Notes: generated from the sequence alone by a model not told the origin. A stretch of 34,622 bases of DNA from Filomicrobium sp. (GCA_030665765.1 DAOUZE010000004.1:1-34622), one strand, 5' to 3'. Positions 1-10,324 are shown, counted from the first letter of the stretch. Translations and numbers: made by a program.

Positions 1-456
1 GGGCGTCATGCGCGGCGGCAATGGCGCGCCAGGGACAATCGTGACACCAAATCTGGGCTTTGATGGCTCGAACACCTCGCGGGCGCTCATCAGCATGCGC
101 GCGACCATACCGAGCGGGCTGAGTGTATACTTGGCGATCCACTCAGCAAAGCGCAGCGACAGCAACGGCAAAGGCGGTATGTCGAGAATCTCGTTTATCG
201 CCTTGAGTTTTTTCGGATCGACCTTCTTCTTCTCTCCGTCGCCGCTCAAAGCGTACCAAACCAACCCTATGCGCGTCTGATGACCGAATGGCACGGTGAC
301 GAAAGCGCCCGGAGGAGGGGGGGCACCGGGGGGCGGCAAATAATCGTACGTCTGATCTAATGCGATCGGCAGCAGCACGGGAACCAGCGCCGTTTCCGCA
401 GTGGTCTTGCTTGCCGAGAACTCGAGTTGGTTGTCCAATCTGGCCGCCGTGGTCAT
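1..456 (-). CDS. priA: Primosomal protein N' (PriA), N-terminal part, truncated by window edge
   Basis: Minus-strand frame from ATG at 456 reads MTTAARLDNQLEF...VPVLLPIALDQTYDYLPPPGAPPPPGAFVTVPFGHQTRIGLVWY...AEWIAKYTLSPLGMVARMLMSA, typical of the PriA 3'-binding domain; open to position 1. Confidence 0.88.
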   Translation of the reverse strand, partial: MTTAARLDNQLEFSASKTTAETALVPVLLPIALDQTYDYLPPPGAPPPPGAFVTVPFGHQTRIGLVWYALSGDGEKKKVDPKKLKAINEILDIPPLPLLSLRFAEWIAKYTLSPLGMVARMLMSAREVFEPSKPRFGVTIVPGAPLPPRMTP

Positions 457-527
457 AAACCGCTAGACATGCGAATCATTTGGATAGTAGGGCACCTGTT
501 AGGGCAAGCCTGGGGCAAGGGACAGCC

Positions 528-1184
528 ATGAAATTCTTCGTCGACACCGCGGACGTAAACGAAATCAAGGAACTGGCAGCAACCGGTCTGCTCGACGGCG
601 TAACGACCAATCCGTCGCTCATTGCCAAATCCGGGCGCGACTTCAAGGAAACGATCGCTGAAATCTGCGAAATCGTTCCTGGGCCCGTTTCGGCAGAAGT
701 CGCCGCCACCGATACAGCGGGCATGCTGAGCGAAGCCCACGAGTTGGCTAAAATCGCCAAGAACGTGACGATCAAGGTGCCTTTGACGTTCGACGGACTG
801 AAAGCGTGCAAGGAACTGTCGGGCGCTGGGCTGATGGTCAACGTGACCTTGTGCTTCAACACCAGCCAGGCTCTGTTGGCGGCAAAAGCGGGCGCTACGT
901 TCGTTTCTCCCTTCGTCGGACGGCTTGATGACGCTGGCCAAGACGGCATGCTGCTAATTCGTGAAATCCGGCAGATCTTCGACAACTACCAAGATCTGAC
1001 GACGGATATACTGGCTGCCTCGATCCGTACAGTGAACCATGTCCGTGAAGCCGCTCTGATCGGGGCCGATGTGGCGACCATACCACCAAGCATCATACGT
1101 GCCCTGATCAAGCATCCACTGACCGATAAGGGGCTTGATGCGTTCATGGCCGACTGGGCGAAGACGGGCCAGAAGATCCTTTAG
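528..1184 (+). CDS. fsa: Fructose-6-phosphate aldolase / transaldolase family
   Basis: [36 protein letters not shown]...[16 protein letters not shown]; canonical FSA/TalC-type transaldolase. Start taken at the ATG at 528 inside ORF 480..1184. Confidence 0.93.
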   Translation: MKFFVDTADVNEIKELAATGLLDGVTTNPSLIAKSGRDFKETIAEICEIVPGPVSAEVAATDTAGMLSEAHELAKIAKNVTIKVPLTFDGLKACKELSGAGLMVNVTLCFNTSQALLAAKAGATFVSPFVGRLDDAGQDGMLLIREIRQIFDNYQDLTTDILAASIRTVNHVREAALIGADVATIPPSIIRALIKHPLTDKGLDAFMADWAKTGQKIL

Positions 1185-1227
1185 ACTGGCGTCTGTTCGG
1201 ACTGGATTGGGTGGCGGAATGGCGCGG

Positions 1228-2692
1228 TCACTCCCCAGCCGCCGGAAGGCGGTGTATCGTGGCCTGGAGCTGGGACTGCGGCTTCACGTCGAGGGTTCTT
1301 TGGAGGATCTCGCCTTCGACACTTGCACCATTCTCGACGCGCAATCGCCGGGTGCCTATAGTGCCCGTCACTTGGCCGTAGATCGCCAGTTCCGCAGTTT
1401 GCACCGAACCTTCGACAGTTACCTGCCGCCCGGCGATGAGCAGCGGTCGCTTTGCTGTCACCACACCCTCGATTCTGACACCTCGGGGGGATCATGGCCG
1501 GTGGCTCGATCCCATCCCGACGAGGCTTGGCGGACATGGCGGTATCGATTGGCCAGTCGACAGGTGCCACGATACGGGCCGAAGCGGAAAACGGCGGTGG
1601 GTACCGGATTTGGACCACGCGTCGCACCATTCCGGTATAGACCGGCTGCGCGATCCTTAGTTTTACGGACGTCCAAGTCAGGATCAGCAGTAAAAACGCG
1701 ATGCTCACCACACCCCCCAGCGCCTGGGGCGGGGTTACTTTGAGACCCCAGTGCGGGGCCATGATACTCATGAAACCATGTAAGCCCGGGACGTTCATAC
1801 GTATCGATTCGCTGTCAATAACGGCCAATTCGAATGGTTTCGGTCCAGGCAGGGCCCGCAATGCGATTTGTCTCCCTTGATATAGAAACGCGGTGTCGGT
1901 GGCGATCACAACGTGCGGTGATATTTCACCGGTCCGCGGCGCAGTCATCGCGGGGGATTCATCACTCCGCCCGGGCCGTGGAATGGTGTCGGCGGTCGCA
2001 AGCCGTATGCGCCGCATGTGGGCGCGAGTCAGATTGCGCTGCGGCAAAGGCGGGCCGGAAGCTCCTAGTGGCGGCGACACGGGAATTGGGCCGTCGACTA
2101 GAAAACGGTCCGGTTGGGTTTGCGCAACCAAGGTTTTATCGATCACTGCCGCGAGGACGGTAGGAAACTCCGAACTGACCTGCAGCATTCGGCCTACTGG
2201 AAGTAAGGCCAACGGGTCATTCTGCTGGTGCGAGCGAACGAAGTTAATAATGTGAACATTGGTCAGCCAGCGTGCGGTGCGGTCGTTGATGAGCAGCTTC
2301 GCAAGTTTGTTGGCTTCCCTATCATCTAGAATGCCGACGTAACCTAACACCGGCGGATAACGGCGATTGCGCTTATAACGCTGCGCACCAGCTGGGGGCG
2401 GAGCGACCACATTTGTGTCAAGCGGGAGGACACCCCGGTCGACGAAGCCGAGGGCCTGCGCACCAGCCCGCGTCAGATCGAGCTGACGTGTTGTGTGGAA
2501 CGGGCCGAAATCATTTACGCGGACGTGGATGGCGCGACCGTTCAGGGGGTTGCTCACGAGGAGCTCTGTTCCATCGGGGAAATTAGAACTGGAGGCGCGC
2601 GTTGGGTCGTCGGCATCGAAAACCTCCCCGGAGGAGGTGTACTTACCGGTATTGAAACGATCGATGGAAGGGTGGTCGTAATAGGTTGTCAA
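1228..2692 (-). pseudogene. RlpA-like double-psi beta-barrel protein with TM segment and bactofilin-like C-terminal domain, interrupted by a +1 frameshift at a C6 tract (1485-1490)
   Basis: Frame from TTG 2692: TYYDHPSIDRFNTGKYTSSGEVFDADDPTRASSSNFPDGTELLVSNPLNGRAIHVRVNDFGPFHTTRQLDLTRAGAQALGF (RlpA/DPBB), then TM GGVVSIAFLLLILTW. Removing one C from the CCCCCC run joins ...PPAMIPRGVRIEGVVTAKRPLLIAGRQVTVEGSVQTAELAIYGQVTGTIGTRRLRVENGASVEGEILQ... (bactofilin-like; stop at 1228). Could instead be two overlapping genes or a sequencing indel. Confidence 0.6.
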
Positions 2693-3164
2693 GATCGGCG
2701 TTGTGATACCGACCCACTTACGGGTCTCAGCTATCGTCTTAACGCGATGGCAGATCTTTTTAAAGCAATGCGTTTCACCGGGTTATTTAGCCTGAACGAG
2801 AAAAAGGGGAGCGAAAAGCCCCGCCGGTGCGATGCTGCCGAAAATCGCAAACCCACAACACTTAAGAAAACCGCAGGCCCACGAAAAGCCATCGCTCGCC
2901 ATCGTAATGCGACAAAGACCAGACTAGCGACGCGATACTCTCACTTGAACTACTACCAAGCCCCTGCTGGAAAATGGATTGGCAGAGAAAAACACCGGTT
3001 GGTCAATGTCGGTAAGCGCAAGACCATCTCCCCGTGCCAGAAATTACAAACAAAGCGTTTTAGCGACAAGTGAAACGGGTAGTGCAACCACATGCCTGAA
3101 ACTGTTTTTGAAGATGAGAACAAGTGATCACCGGCCACGTATGTGGGCATTCACTGGGCGACGC

Positions 3165-4160
3165 TTAAAGCACCAGCCACTCCGTGCAGCGAAGCGCCCA
3201 GTCCTCCGATAGGATACTAAGATCGTTTTCTAAGTAGGACTTGCCCATCTCCGCGAGAATCTCGCGATCCTCGGCCAGCCGCTCCACGACGCACCAGCGA
3301 TTCCATTCCAAGGTCAGGCTCCATCGCGAATCTCGGATGTTCGCATCCGGCAGCCGATAGTGAAACGTCGGGCGGGGTTTTACGAGTTTATCCGGAATCT
3401 TGCGGCGGACCCGGTCAGCATCGAGCCATAGAAACAGCGGCAACATATCGAGTTCGCGGTTCCTAGTTGGGTTGTAAATCAAATAGTCTTCAATCAGCTG
3501 GTCGATGTCGGGCCAATATTCATCCTTTAAAATAATATGGATGTAGGCCTTGGGAAAAGGATCAGCGAAGGCCAGGATTCGCCGTGCCATGTCGACGGAG
3601 ATGATTGAACGCAGCCATTCAGAAAGTAAAATCTCCGCCTTCAACACCGCTAGAATCCACTGCGGATCTCGAGTGGCTATGTCCGGGTTGAATTGAACGC
3701 CAAAGGCATGCAGCAGGTTGTCCCGCGTTCCTTGCGCGCCCTCTTCTCGCAGTGCCAGAAGCAAGGCTTCCAGCTCCGGCAGCTGCTCGACGTCGATCGG
3801 GGGGCAAACAACCTCATAGGGAATGACGAGCGAGCCGAGATCGCCATATAACTCGCGCATGGCGTTGCTGAAGGTTTCCATCAGGCCTTGCAAGCCGGAC
3901 GCCGAAGGGCCGACCTCACCAGGCGCTCGGTGGGCATACTGGGTATCGAGTTCGACCAGGAAATTTCCCAGTCGCGTGCCACGGATGTGAAAACGATGCG
4001 GATCTTCTTGCTCAGCCGTACCGCCATAGAGTTTGGCAACGCGTGTGGCGACACGTGAAGGGCTAACGGCAGCAAACTCGATCTCAACGCCAGCGCGGCG
4101 GCGGTTGCCTTCGAAGTTATAATCGCGTGGCGGAAGCCTTAGTTTGGATATCGAAGACAT
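3165..4160 (-). CDS. Putative amidoligase enzyme (Amidoligase_2-like)
   Basis: 331 aa; RRAGVEIEFAAVSPSRVATRVAKLYGGTAEQEDPHRFHIRGTRLGNFLVELDTQYAHR resembles the N-terminal GxE-E-F motif region of COOH-NH2 ligase/amidoligase proteins. Confidence 0.75.
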   Translation of the reverse strand: MSSISKLRLPPRDYNFEGNRRRAGVEIEFAAVSPSRVATRVAKLYGGTAEQEDPHRFHIRGTRLGNFLVELDTQYAHRAPGEVGPSASGLQGLMETFSNAMRELYGDLGSLVIPYEVVCPPIDVEQLPELEALLLALREEGAQGTRDNLLHAFGVQFNPDIATRDPQWILAVLKAEILLSEWLRSIISVDMARRILAFADPFPKAYIHIILKDEYWPDIDQLIEDYLIYNPTRNRELDMLPLFLWLDADRVRRKIPDKLVKPRPTFHYRLPDANIRDSRWSLTLEWNRWCVVERLAEDREILAEMGKSYLENDLSILSEDWALRCTEWLVL

Positions 4161-4163
4161 CAG

Positions 4164-5243
4164 ATGGGTTGCGCCCTAATACGAATACCACTCCGCCGAC
4201 ACAGTAACTCCGTCGATCATAAAATCGAACTCCATGATATCGAAACGGCGGTTTGTTTACCATTGGTTAACCAAATCATCGTGAAGCTTCCCCTCGCAGA
4301 ATGCATAAGTAGGAGAAGCGGATTGGACGATGAGCATAGCTTGGAGCGGACGCTCGAAGCGTGGCTTGATCACCTTGCTCATGAACGAGCATCTTCGGCC
4401 AACACACTAGACGCTTACGCACGAGATTTGCAGCAGTTCTCTGACTTTCTCAGGACAGAGTTCGGGCGTGAACCTTTGCTTGCAGATCTCGCCAACCTGG
4501 ATGCACGCGCGTTTCGAAGATACATGGCAGCGCGGCGCAAGACAGGTGTTCAATCTCGGTCGCTGTCGCGAACGATGTCCGCGCTACGTTCATTTTTCCG
4601 ATGGCTCGAAACACGCGAAATCATAAAAAACCGCACAATCCTACAAGTGCAGATGCCGAAAGTTCCGCACGGCGTACCGAAGCCCCTGACCATTGATAAG
4701 GCGCAAGCGACCGTGGCGCGGGGAATGGATCAGAAAATTGATTGGGTCGCCGCTCGCGATGCGGCTGTTTTATTGCTGCTTTACGGATGCGGGCTGCGCA
4801 TTTCAGAAGCGCTTTGTCTGACGCGTCGAGAGGCTCCGCTGCAAGACCGCGACAGCCTGTTGATCAAAGGGAAAGGTGGGCGCGAACGTCTGGTTCCGGT
4901 GCTGCCGATCGTCCAGTATGCGGTGGCCGGTTATCTGGAGTTGTGCCCCTACTCGCTAGAGCCAGACGATCCATTGTTCGTCGGCGCCAAAGGCGGTCCA
5001 CTGTCACCGCGCATTATCCAACTGACGATGAAGCGCCTGCGCGAACGGCTCGAATTGCCGGAAACAGCAACGCCTCATGCCCTTCGCCATTCCTTCGCAA
5101 CGCACCTTCTGTCGGCTGGGGCCGACCTAAGGCAAATCCAAGAACTCCTTGGACATGCTTCGCTTTCAACGACGCAAATTTACACAGAGGTTGACCGGGA
5201 ACACTTGCTGGCGGTCTATAATGCCGCTCATCCTAGAGCATGA
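4164..5243 (+). CDS. xerC: Tyrosine recombinase XerC (true start probably downstream, about 4280-4330)
   Basis: N-terminal SAM-like core-binding region LERTLEAWLDHLAHERASSANTLDAYARDLQQF; catalytic R (GCGLRISEAL), K (KGKGGRERLVPV), HxxR (HALRHSFATHLL), H and Y (LGHASLSTTQIYT) all present. Confidence 0.92.
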   Translation: MGCALIRIPLRRHSNSVDHKIELHDIETAVCLPLVNQIIVKLPLAECISRRSGLDDEHSLERTLEAWLDHLAHERASSANTLDAYARDLQQFSDFLRTEFGREPLLADLANLDARAFRRYMAARRKTGVQSRSLSRTMSALRSFFRWLETREIIKNRTILQVQMPKVPHGVPKPLTIDKAQATVARGMDQKIDWVAARDAAVLLLLYGCGLRISEALCLTRREAPLQDRDSLLIKGKGGRERLVPVLPIVQYAVAGYLELCPYSLEPDDPLFVGAKGGPLSPRIIQLTMKRLRERLELPETATPHALRHSFATHLLSAGADLRQIQELLGHASLSTTQIYTEVDREHLLAVYNAAHPRA

Positions 5244-5252
5244 GCTCTGTAG

Positions 5253-6308
5253 TTGATTGAGGTAATGGCGTTGTTGAAATTCGAACGGCTGTACGGTCTC
5301 AAGCGGGGCTGGCACGCAGCAGGTCTCTGCTGTCTTATTGTGCTTGGATTTGTTGATCCGGTTTGGGCTAACGCGAAAAAGTCATGCGGCGGCAGCAGCA
5401 TTCTCGATGAAATCCAGGCAGGAGATCCGGACCTCTTCGCTGGTATCATAAAGCAAGTCCAAGGGACGCAAAATGACGGTACGCTGTTGTGGCGGATCAG
5501 CCGCGACGGCATACCGGACTCGTTTTTGTTCGGCACACTGCACATGACCGATCCGCGCGTTACAAAGCTTTCCAAACAGGTGCGCGCGGCGATTCAAGAC
5601 TCCAAGGTGGTGGCGTTGGAAGTCGCCGACACCGCGCCTGCCGTAGTCGCGGAGGCCCTCGCCAACGCGCCGACGCTAATGATGTTCGATGACGGGCGGC
5701 GGCTTGATCACCTAGTTTCACCAGAACACTTTTCGAAGGTGAAGGAACTCCTCGACGTGGCGCGCCTACCGAGTGGCTTTGCGCGTTCGTTCAAGCCGTG
5801 GGTGGTCAGCATGGTGATGGCGGTAAGTGAATGCGAGCGCAAGCGGATGGAAGGCGGCAAGCCGGTTCTCGATGCGCGGATCGCCGAAGTGGCGCGGGCG
5901 AAGGGGATCCCAGTGGTCGGCCTGGAAACAGTCGAGTCGCAACTTGAGGCTGCGGCCTCGGTGCCGATGAAGGAGCAGGTCGCGATGCTACGATTAAGCC
6001 TGCAGCTGGCGGACCGATCGGACGATCTCAGGGAAACGATCCTGCAGCTCTACCTCGCCAAACAGCTTGGTGCGCTGTTGCCATTACAGCGAATACTGGC
6101 TGAACGTCACGGCATCAAAGACACCGAATTCGCTGGATTCAAATCGCGGATGGTGGACCGCCGGAACCGGAAAATGCGCACGCGTGCATTGCCGCTGCTT
6201 TCAAAGGGCAAAATCTTCATCGCCGTCGGAGCGCTGCACTTGATCGGTGAGGACGGCCTGGTCGCGCTTTTACAGAATGCGGGTTACACACTGGAGCCGG
6301 TCGAGTAG
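5253..6308 (+). CDS. TraB/GumN family protein
   Basis: ISRDGIPDSFLFGTLHMTDPRV near the N-terminus and IFIAVGALHLIGEDGLVALLQNAGYTLEPV at the C-terminus (paired GxxH motifs); hydrophobic N-terminal leader. Confidence 0.88.
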   Translation: MIEVMALLKFERLYGLKRGWHAAGLCCLIVLGFVDPVWANAKKSCGGSSILDEIQAGDPDLFAGIIKQVQGTQNDGTLLWRISRDGIPDSFLFGTLHMTDPRVTKLSKQVRAAIQDSKVVALEVADTAPAVVAEALANAPTLMMFDDGRRLDHLVSPEHFSKVKELLDVARLPSGFARSFKPWVVSMVMAVSECERKRMEGGKPVLDARIAEVARAKGIPVVGLETVESQLEAAASVPMKEQVAMLRLSLQLADRSDDLRETILQLYLAKQLGALLPLQRILAERHGIKDTEFAGFKSRMVDRRNRKMRTRALPLLSKGKIFIAVGALHLIGEDGLVALLQNAGYTLEPVE

Positions 6309-6738
6309 TTCTTACTGCCACGCGAGCGTGCATCGAAGGCAAATAACGTGTCTCGGCGCCGTAGAATGTAGAAGGCGACCAGCGGGCCCAAGACTAAAAT
6401 GGTAGCCCAAAATAGAATGTTGGGCCGGTCCCATGGCTCCAAGTATTTGGAACAGCTCGCCAGCGTCGAGCCGGCGTGCATGAAAACAAAACGGCGCCGT
6501 ATGTCCAAGTGCGGAAAGTACCCACCGCAAAGACCAGTAATAGGACCGGTTGTAGGACACCGATCAGCCCGACAACCATCGCGCTGTCGAGGGGAACGTA
6601 GAGTTTGAAAAAAGTCTTGAGCGCTGCTACCGAACCTAGAAATATGTCGAGCGCCCAAATCAGTAGGAAGGCAGCCGCCGACCACCGGATGACCAGCAGA
6701 GCGAACGCGAATTCGGCGTCGGCTTTGTCATTTTGCAT
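6284..6738 (-). pseudogene. Small multi-TM membrane protein, frameshifted near 6483-6491
   Basis: Frame 1 (ATG 6738) LAMQNDKADAEFAFALLVIRWSAAAFLLIWALDIFLGSVAALKTFFKLYVPLDSAMVVGLIGVLQPVLLLVFAVGTFRTWTYGAVLF continues as FMHAGSTLASCSKYLEPWDRPNILFWATILVLGPLVAFYILRRRDTLFAFDARSRG in another frame; adding one T to a T4 run restores one ORF. Confidence 0.7.
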
Positions 6739-6778
6739 TGCGAGCCTTCCGCCAGTCCGCAACCTGCAAAGGGCCGCT

Positions 6779-7183
6779 TTAGCCGATGAAGCGCTGCGTG
6801 ATTAAGACAGTCGCAGCAGCGGTCAGCGCGCTGACACCTGCGCCCCACGCCATGTCGACGAGGGCGATGTTGACTGGGAATCCTTTCACCACCGCCAGAT
6901 TGGTAAGGTCGTATGTCGCGTATGCGACAAGTCCGAATATAGCGCCCATCATGGCTGCCTTCTGCCAATCCCCGCCACCCAGAGCCGGCTGCACGACGAA
7001 CACGTAAAGGCCGATCGAATAGATGACGTAGAATCCAAACGCAGCGGCCATGTTGATGTTTTCGGCCATGAGATTGCCGAGACCGTTGCGGTAGAACTCA
7101 CGCGCGATGATGCCTATCCAGATCAGGTCGAGGACCAGCAGGATGCCCGCCATGATCAAATAGGAAAGGATGAGCTTTGTCAC
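6779..7183 (-). CDS. DUF2177 family membrane protein
   Basis: VTKLILSYLIMAGILLVLDLIWIGIIAREFYRNGLGNLMAENINMAAAFGFYVIYSIGLYVFVVQPALGGGDWQKAAMMGAIFGLVAYATYDLTNLAVVKGFP; GTG start at 7183. Confidence 0.85.
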   Translation of the reverse strand: MTKLILSYLIMAGILLVLDLIWIGIIAREFYRNGLGNLMAENINMAAAFGFYVIYSIGLYVFVVQPALGGGDWQKAAMMGAIFGLVAYATYDLTNLAVVKGFPVNIALVDMAWGAGVSALTAAATVLITQRFIG

Positions 7184-7333
7184 TGTACCGCCATTGTTGA
7201 TTTTCTCACTAGCCACTACGGCGGTTACCGGGAAGGCGACCAGCGGATAAAAAAAAAAGGTCGGCGGTCCCGCAACTTGAGGAACGCGGGAACTAGACGA
7301 AGACAACGATGAGGTCGTGGGCGGGCTCCCAGA

Positions 7334-8740
7334 TCACATATGTATCGCGCGTTTTTCGACGGCCAACGCGGCTTCTTTCACGGCCTCGGTTAGCGTCGGG
7401 TGGGCGTGGCAGGTGCGCGCGAGGTCTTCCGAGGAACCGCCGAACTCCATGATCACGGCGGCTTCGGCGATCAGTTCACCAACGTGTGGACCGACCATAT
7501 GAACGCCGAGGATACGGTCGGTTTGCGCATCGGCCAGGACTTTGACAAAGCCGTCCGTGGTGCGATTTACCTTAGCCCGGCCATTTGCCATGAACGGGAA
7601 CTTGCCCGTCTTATAGGCAATGCCGGCTTCTTTTAACTCTTCCTCGGTCTTGCCGACGGAGGCCACCTCTGGTGCGGTGTAAATCACATTGGGGATGACA
7701 TTGTAGTTGACGTGGCCGGCCTGACCAGACAGCAGCTCGGCGATGGCGATGCCTTCATCTTCCGCCTTATGGGCCAACATCGGGCCGGCAATGACATCAC
7801 CGATGGCGTAGATGCCGGGGACATTGGTTTCGAAGTGCGGATCAACAATGATGCGGCGGCGGTTGTCGATGGCGACGCCGATATCCTCAAGGCCTAGACC
7901 TTCTGTGTATGGAACCCGCCCGATCGCGACGAGGACTACGTCGGCCGACATTTCCTCGGCTTCGCCGCCAGCGGCGGGCTCGACGGTCACGGTGCAGCCG
8001 GACGCGCCAGTCTTGAGACCCGTTACCTTGGAACCGAGCTGAAAGGTCATGCCCTGCTTGGTCAAGATCTTCTGGAACTGCTTAGCTACATCAAGGTCCA
8101 TGCCCGGGATGATCCGGTCGAAGAATTCCACCACGTGAACCTCCGCCCCCAGGCGCCGCCACACCGAACCGAGTTCCAGGCCGATGACGCCAGCGCCGAC
8201 GATCAGCAGTTTCTTCGGAACCTTTTCCAGCTCGAGCGCGCCTGTTGATGAGACGACTTGCTTTTCATCGATGTCGATACCTGGCAGGCGGGCAATATCG
8301 GAGCCCGTCGCAATGACGATAGCCTTTGTATCAAGATCGGTCATCTCACCGCCATTTTCCGGCGTGACTTTAACTTTGCCGACAGCGGAGATGCGACCGA
8401 CGCCCTGGTAGGTGTCGACCTTGTTCTTCTTCATAAGAAAGGCGACGCCGTCGACATTGCCCTTTACGCCTTCGGCCTTGAAGGCCAGCATTTTTTCCAA
8501 GTTCAATTCGGGCACTACTCCGATGCCCATACCGGCGAAACAATGGCCGGCTTCCTCGAACAGTTCGGAGGCATGCAGCAAGGCTTTCGAAGGGATGCAA
8601 CCGATGTTGAGACAGGTGCCGCCGTGGGTCGCGCGCTTTTCGACGACGGCGACCTTCATTCCGAGCTGGCTGGCGCGAATGGCGCAGACGTAACCACCTG
8701 GGCCGGTGCCGATGACAACGAGATCGTATGGTCCTGCCAT
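7334..8740 (-). CDS. lpd: Dihydrolipoyl dehydrogenase (2-oxoglutarate dehydrogenase E3)
   Basis: MAGPYDLVVIGTGPGGYVCAIRASQLGMKVAVVEKRATHGGTCLNIGCIPSKALLHASE: FAD-binding and redox disulfide motifs; C-terminal HAHPTLTEAVKEAAL. Confidence 0.97.
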   Translation of the reverse strand: MAGPYDLVVIGTGPGGYVCAIRASQLGMKVAVVEKRATHGGTCLNIGCIPSKALLHASELFEEAGHCFAGMGIGVVPELNLEKMLAFKAEGVKGNVDGVAFLMKKNKVDTYQGVGRISAVGKVKVTPENGGEMTDLDTKAIVIATGSDIARLPGIDIDEKQVVSSTGALELEKVPKKLLIVGAGVIGLELGSVWRRLGAEVHVVEFFDRIIPGMDLDVAKQFQKILTKQGMTFQLGSKVTGLKTGASGCTVTVEPAAGGEAEEMSADVVLVAIGRVPYTEGLGLEDIGVAIDNRRRIIVDPHFETNVPGIYAIGDVIAGPMLAHKAEDEGIAIAELLSGQAGHVNYNVIPNVIYTAPEVASVGKTEEELKEAGIAYKTGKFPFMANGRAKVNRTTDGFVKVLADAQTDRILGVHMVGPHVGELIAEAAVIMEFGGSSEDLARTCHAHPTLTEAVKEAALAVEKRAIHM

Positions 8741-9097
8741 TTTTGCATTTCCTTCTTTGTCGAATGGCGCGGCTGCTGGATCGTGGCGCGCGGATTCTAG
8801 TGCAGGATTGCTGTGATCGAACGGCAACCACGAACCGCCTGCATCGATTCACCCCGTGACACATGCTCCAAGAAGACCTGGAAACAGCCGAGTCTCAATA
8901 ACGACTTCGTATTACAGGTTGCGGACGGAGGGTGGGGCAGTCGGCGAAGCGGACGGGGCTCCTGATCTTCTGGTGTCCTCTGCGTGGAATACACAAGCGG
9001 CGAAGGCAACCATGCCGCTACCATGATCGACACTGGTGTCGGCCCGGTTACTCTGCGGATTTCATTCAATTGCCACAAGCGACGTCCCTCTGCAGCC

Positions 9098-10324
9098 TCA
9101 GAGATCCAACACGAAACGTTGTGGATCTTCCAGGCACTCCTTGACGCGCACCAGGAAGGTGACGGCCTCTTTTCCGTCAACGACGCGGTGATCGTAGGAC
9201 AGCGCCAGATACATCATCGGACGGGCGGCGATCGAACCGTCCTTCATGACAACCGGGCGCTGCTCGATGCGGTGCATGCCGAGGATGCCGGATTGAGGGG
9301 CGTTTAGGATCGGCGTTGAAAGAAGTGAACCGTAGACACCACCGTTGGAAATCGTGAACGTGCCGCCCTGCATTTCCTCGATGGTGAGCTGACCGGAGCG
9401 GGCGCGCTTGCCGAATTCGGCGATTGTGCCTTCGATCTGCGCGATCGACATCGTCTCCGCGTCGCGCACAACCGGCACGACGAGGCCCTTTTCGGAACCG
9501 ACTGCGACGCCGATGTGATAATAGTTCTTATAGATAAGATCCTGGCCGTCGATCTCCGCATTGACTGCTGGAATCTCTCTCAGCGCCTGGATGCAAGCCT
9601 TGATGAAGAAACCCATGAAACCAAGCCGGACGCCATGGCGTTTTTCGAACAAGCTCTTGTATTGATTGCGCATTTCCATGACCGTGGTCATATCCACGTC
9701 GTTGAACGTCGTTAGCATCGCCGCCGTATTCTGGGCATCCTTCAGACGGCGGGCGATGGTCTGGCGCAGGCGCGACATCCGTACCCGCTCTTCGCGTGCA
9801 GCATCGATCTCGGTTGAGGGAACGCGAAGATTCTGGACAGGCGCGCGGACGCTTGCCGCAGGAACGTAAACAGCGGTTGGCGGGGCCGCCGAAGATACTG
9901 GTGCAGCTTGCGCCGCTGCCACGTCATGCTTCAAGACCTGTCCTCGGCGACCACTGCCATCGACCTCAGCCGCAGACATGCCGGCTTCGGCGAGAGCCTT
10001 CCGGGCCGATGGTGATGGCGGCATTTCGGTGCCAGAGCCGTTGGAGGATGGCGCCGCCGGTGTGGGTTGTGGAGGAGCTGCGCCCTCGCCTTCGTTCAGC
10101 GAGCCGAGAATTGCTCCGACTTCGACCGTATCGCCCTCGTTGACGATGATCTCGCCGAGAACGCCTGCGGTTGGGGCCGGGACTTCAACAGTGACCTTGT
10201 CGGTTTCCAGCTCGACGAGGGGCTCGTCGGCTTTGATCGCATCACCGGGTTTTTTGTACCATTGCCCAACGGTGGCCTCGGTGACTGATTCACCCAGCGT
10301 CGGAACCTTGATCTCGATGGCCAT
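9098..10324 (-). CDS. sucB: 2-oxoglutarate dehydrogenase E2, dihydrolipoamide succinyltransferase
   Basis: [51 protein letters not shown] (lipoyl domain) and C-terminal [36 protein letters not shown]. Confidence 0.97.
   Translation of the reverse strand: MAIEIKVPTLGESVTEATVGQWYKKPGDAIKADEPLVELETDKVTVEVPAPTAGVLGEIIVNEGDTVEVGAILGSLNEGEGAAPPQPTPAAPSSNGSGTEMPPSPSARKALAEAGMSAAEVDGSGRRGQVLKHDVAAAQAAPVSSAAPPTAVYVPAASVRAPVQNLRVPSTEIDAAREERVRMSRLRQTIARRLKDAQNTAAMLTTFNDVDMTTVMEMRNQYKSLFEKRHGVRLGFMGFFIKACIQALREIPAVNAEIDGQDLIYKNYYHIGVAVGSEKGLVVPVVRDAETMSIAQIEGTIAEFGKRARSGQLTIEEMQGGTFTISNGGVYGSLLSTPILNAPQSGILGMHRIEQRPVVMKDGSIAARPMMYLALSYDHRVVDGKEAVTFLVRVKECLEDPQRFVLDL

Noticed and set aside
2801-2822. 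Minus-strand GGGG-CTTTTCGCT-CCCC-TTTTT terminator-like hairpin
   Set aside because: Only 4-bp stem; falls where an upstream leader of the RlpA-like gene may be coding. Not strong enough to call.
8830-9097. Several short ORFs between lpd and sucB
   Set aside because: No recognisable protein motif on either strand; treated as intergenic.
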